From Lachnospiraceae bacterium (GTDB lineage Bacteria; Bacillota; Clostridia; Lachnospirales; Lachnospiraceae): a DNA stretch of 33,741 nt. Position numbers and translations under genes: made by a program. This document shows positions 30,804-33,741 of this stretch, in pieces; the first letter of the stretch is position 1; the number at the start of each line of letters is the position of its first letter. The stretch is taken from positions 1 to 33,741 of the forward strand of contig JALFLM010000053.1 of the NCBI GenBank assembly GCA_022774705.1, in the 5' to 3' direction. The notes under the pieces are model-generated. The model saw only the letters and a program-made list of their open reading frames with translations. It was not told the origin of the DNA and made no database searches.

Positions 30804-33527
30804 TTAGTACCGGCAAAGCTCACACTCGTAATCTGCCTTCTCAACCTTAACAGCTGTTACTTTATATTCAGGTGTCTTGGAGAAGTCATCCAGGTGATCG
30901 CCTACCAGCCAGTTGGAGTTACCATCCAGGAAGTGGAAAGGCATCCAGCACTGACCGGGTTTGCACTTGTCAGATACGTCTGCGTAAGAAGCAATCTTAC
31001 CTTTGGGTGAGGATACATATACTCTTTCGCCATCGGCGATACCCAGTCTTGCAGCATCTTCCGTATTCAGCTCGATGAAGGAACGAGGTGCAATCTCATT
31101 GATCTCAGGCTGCTTGCCGGTCATGGCAACAGCATTGTAGTGATACAGAATACGTCCTGTCATCATGATCAGAGGGTATTCTTCGCTTACCTGCTGTGTG
31201 GAAGGCTGGTATTTTGCAGGATAGAAGTAACCAAGTCCTCTTGCAAACTTGCCAACGTGCATGATCGGAGTACCGGGGTGTTCCCTGGAAGTACAAGGCC
31301 ACTGGAGACCGCGTCCGCCTACTTCATCGCTGTCCAGTCTTTCATGACTGATACCTGCGAAGGAAGGTGTTACGGAAGCGATTTCATCCATGATCTCTGC
31401 AGGTGTCAGAAGCGGCTGAGGATAGCCCATACGCTGCATGATCAGGGTGAAGATCTCTGTATCAGGTTTGGTACCGGGGATACTGATTGCTTTACGTACA
31501 CGCTGCACACGACGCTCTGTATTAGAGAAAGTACCTTCTTTCTCAAGATAGGAACGGCCGGGCAGGATTACGTCTGCATATTTAGCGGTTTCTGTCATAA
31601 ATAATTCATCAACTACCAGGAAATCAACGCTTGTCAGCGCCTTGATTACATGATTGGTATCAGGGTCGGTAACAACCGGGTCCTCACCGAAGATGAACAG
31701 ACCTTTGATCTTGCCTTCGACCATGTCATGGAAGCATTCGGTAGCCATACGGCCGGGCTTATGGTTCAGCTCAGTTCCCCATGCCTTTTCGAATTTAGCC
31801 ATAACGTCGGGGTTCGCAACCTTCTGATAACCGGTGAAGTCAACAGGAGATGCACCCATATCGCAGGCACCCTGTACGTTGTTCTGACCACGGATCGGGT
31901 TAACGCCGCAGCCTGCTTTACCAATCTTACCAACCATCATAGCCATATTGGACATGGACATAACGCCCTCTGTACCTGTATGATGCTCGGTTACACCCAG
32001 GCAGTACATAATAGGAGCTCTGTCAGCTTCTGCGTAAATGTGAGCTGCTCTGACCAGATCATCAGGATCGATTTCGCAGATCTCAGCAACCTTTTCAGGT
32101 GTATATTCTTTAACTATAGCAGCAAGCTCGTCAAAACCTTCTGTTCTGGTTTTAACGAATTCTTCATCCACCAGGCCGTCGCGAATGAAGATATGCATCA
32201 TACCATTCGCAAACGCAACGTTTGTACCAGGTTTCACACGAAGATGAACTTCTGCTTTCTTAGCAAGGTCGGTGATTCGGGGATCAACCACGATAAGTCT
32301 TGCACCTCTTGCTACAGCCTGACGTACCTGCATACCAATAACTGGATGAGCTACTTCAGGATTTGAGCCAACCAACATAATCGCATCTGAATCATGAGTG
32401 ATATCAAAGATGGTATTGGTCATAGCTCCGGAACCTAACGTCTTTGCCAAACCGGCAACAGTAGGAGCGTGTCAAACACGGGCACAGTTATCGGTATTGT
32501 TTGACTTGAATGCCGTTCTTACCATCTTCTGAAGCATGTAGATATCTTCATTGGTTGAACGTGAGCAAGCAAAACCGGCCAGTGCCTCACCTCCAAATTG
32601 ATCTCTGATTTCTGTAAATTTGCTGGCAACCAGATCGAGAGCTTCATCCCATGTAGCTTCTTCGAATTCGCCAGTTTCATGATTCTTAATTAATGGAGTC
32701 GTTAATCTTTCATCACACTGAGCAAAGTCAAATGATGCGGAACGACCCTTAACGCAAAGCAGGCCTCTGTTGGAAGGACCGTCTGCTGCTTCCACGTCAA
32801 CAACCTTGTTGTCTTTTACATATACGTAATACTGACAGCCTGTTGCGCAGTGAGGGCAGGTGGTGAGAACCTTTTCAACTTCCCAGGGTCTGTAAAGTCT
32901 GCGTTTCTTCATGGACAGAGCACCTGTAGGGCAGGCCTGTACACAGTTGCCGCAGGATTCGCAGTTGGTATCGATCCAGTCTGCACCAAAAGGTGTACCA
33001 ATCTGAGCTTTGAATCCTCTCTTTGTGGTATCAATGCAGCCGCGTCCAACCAGTTTATGGCAGGTATTTACACAGCGGTGGCACAGAATACACAGATTCG
33101 GATCGTAGTTGAAGAATTTGTTTGTGGTATCAATCGGCTTATCAATTCTTTCACCTTCGAAAGAACTTTCTTTAACACCGTAGTCCCAGCAGTACTGCTG
33201 TAATTTACAGTCACCGTTTGCAGGACAGGCGAAGCAGTTTGTTTTATGGTTGGACATTAACAGTTCCAGAACACCTTTTCTGGACTCAATGACCCGTTTG
33301 CTCTTCGTGAAAACAACGTTGCCGTCAGCAGCAGGGAACGAACATGCTGTAACAAGTTTAGGCATGCCCTGAATCTCTACCATACACATACGGCAGGATG
33401 CTTCCGGGAATAAATCCTTGATATAACATAAAGTAGGAATTTCAACTCCGGCTTTTTCGGCAGCCTGTAAAATGGTGGTGCCGGGTTCAACCTGGACTTT
33501 AATTCCATCAATGGTTACGCTAATCAT
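30804..33527 (-). CDS. fdhA: Selenocysteine-containing formate dehydrogenase catalytic subunit (UGA-coded Sec at residue 352)
   Basis: This is a 907-residue protein if the in-frame TGA at 32474-32472 is read as Sec. An N-terminal [2Fe-2S] domain has C34, C45, C48 and C62. A His/Cys-ligated NuoG-type cluster has H94, C98, C101 and C107. Two [4Fe-4S] ferredoxin clusters have C146/149/152/156 and C189/192/195/199. The molybdopterin oxidoreductase domain starts with a [4Fe-4S] motif (C224, C227, C231), then has NCARV-U-HAPTVAG at the active site, and ends in a molydopterin-binding domain. It interconverts formate and CO2 with Mo or W cofactor. AGGAGG precedes the ATG. The length and domains match NAD(P)-linked or bifurcating clostridial enzymes. 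The electron partner is probably the upstream NuoF/HydB-like gene. Confidence 0.95.
32434..32474 (-). promoter_or_regulatory. Bacterial SECIS element for selenocysteine insertion in fdhA
   Basis: Directly after the UGA (32474-32472) the RNA can pair UUGCC with GGCAA (32458-32454 with 32448-32444) around a GGUUU loop, with a lower CCUA/UAGG stem. The loop begins 18 nt after the UGA, the same distance as in E. coli fdhF, whose loop is GGUCU. Such a loop is bound by SelB. Confidence 0.85.
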
Positions 33528-33590
33528 GAATTATCCTCCTTTCTTCTGAAATTCTATATAAAATATCTGATTGTTGAATAAATAAGGAAA

Positions 33591-33741
33591 TCAGGCTTTA
33601 TAAACAGCTTCCTTCTTACACTTGGACATACATACGCCGCACTTCACGCACCTGGAAGGATCGATGCTGAACGGTTTCTTCTTCTCTCCGCTGATTGCGT
33701 CTGCAGGACAGTTCTTTGCACACAGTCCGCATCCGATACAC
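33591..33741 (-). CDS. C-terminus of a NuoF/HydB-like NADH-binding iron-sulfur subunit (partial)
   Basis: Only the last 49 residues are in the window; the gene runs off the right edge. They contain two [4Fe-4S] ferredoxin motifs, CIGCGLCAKNCP and CVKCGVCMSKC, with the joining segment KKKPFSIDPSR, and end KKEAVYKA. This arrangement is typical of the C-terminal ferredoxin domain on NuoF-like subunits (HydB, HndC) of NAD-linked formate dehydrogenases and bifurcating hydrogenases. It lies 63 nt before fdhA on the same strand, so it is probably its electron partner. An independent ferredoxin cannot be excluded from so short a piece. Confidence 0.75.
   Translation of the reverse strand, partial: CIGCGLCAKNCPADAISGEKKKPFSIDPSRCVKCGVCMSKCKKEAVYKA

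Noticed and set aside
32450-32495. Frameshift or nonsense mutation splitting formate dehydrogenase into two genes
   Set aside because: The frame is unchanged across the TGA, the flanking residues match the known Sec site, and a SECIS-like stem follows.

Overview
The window looks like chromosome from an anaerobic Bacillota, most likely a Lachnospiraceae-type Clostridium relative. The evidence is strong AGGAGG ribosome sites, a SleB-type cell-wall hydrolase, a Gram-positive MreB/RecD2/ComF/RecJ gene order, a Cys-rich VLP/RepA/ParAB mobile-element module, and a selenocysteine formate dehydrogenase of the clostridial type. Almost everything is on the minus strand; only modABC runs on the plus strand.

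Layout. (1) 1-4.75 kb is mobile DNA: the 5' part of an IS110-family transposase with a structured upstream region, then a plasmid-like module read on the minus strand (small HTH protein, two Cys-rich proteins, RepA-type initiator, ParA, ParB) ending at a long terminator. No integrase or relaxase is visible, so calling it an integrated element is inference. (2) 5-11.1 kb is housekeeping: argF, a small membrane protein, birA, a small conserved protein and dusB, apparently one operon, then greA-lysS from its own consensus promoter. (3) 11.2-14.2 kb holds an nfeD-SPFH pair and a SleB-like hydrolase with SH3 domains. (4) 14.5-21.9 kb is a compact operon mreB-recD2-comF-recJ-apt-SpoU methyltransferase. 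(5) 22.1-33.7 kb is largely a molybdenum/tungsten and formate region. It has a membrane-tethered PstS-like protein, a regulator made of an excisionase-type HTH plus a periplasmic-binding-protein-like domain, a Mop molbindin, divergent modABC, moeA-moaA, and a selenocysteine fdhA preceded by the C-terminus of a NuoF/HydB-like iron-sulfur subunit.

How the last region fits together: ModABC imports molybdate (or tungstate), Mop may store it, MoaA and MoeA work in building the cofactor, and FdhA uses it. FdhA is split by an in-frame UGA at 32472-32474. The residues around it (NCARV-U-HAPT) and a stem-loop whose GGUUU loop lies 18 nt past the UGA, as in E. coli fdhF, show it is one selenoprotein of 907 residues.

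The most interesting unexplained structure is in the mop/modA divergent intergenic region. Two sets of short AT-rich direct repeats with an exact 10-bp period sit upstream of and just downstream of the modA promoter. The regulator next door carries the kind of HTH that, in BldC, binds 10-bp direct repeats head to tail. A repressor or activator array controlling Mo/W uptake is a testable proposal.
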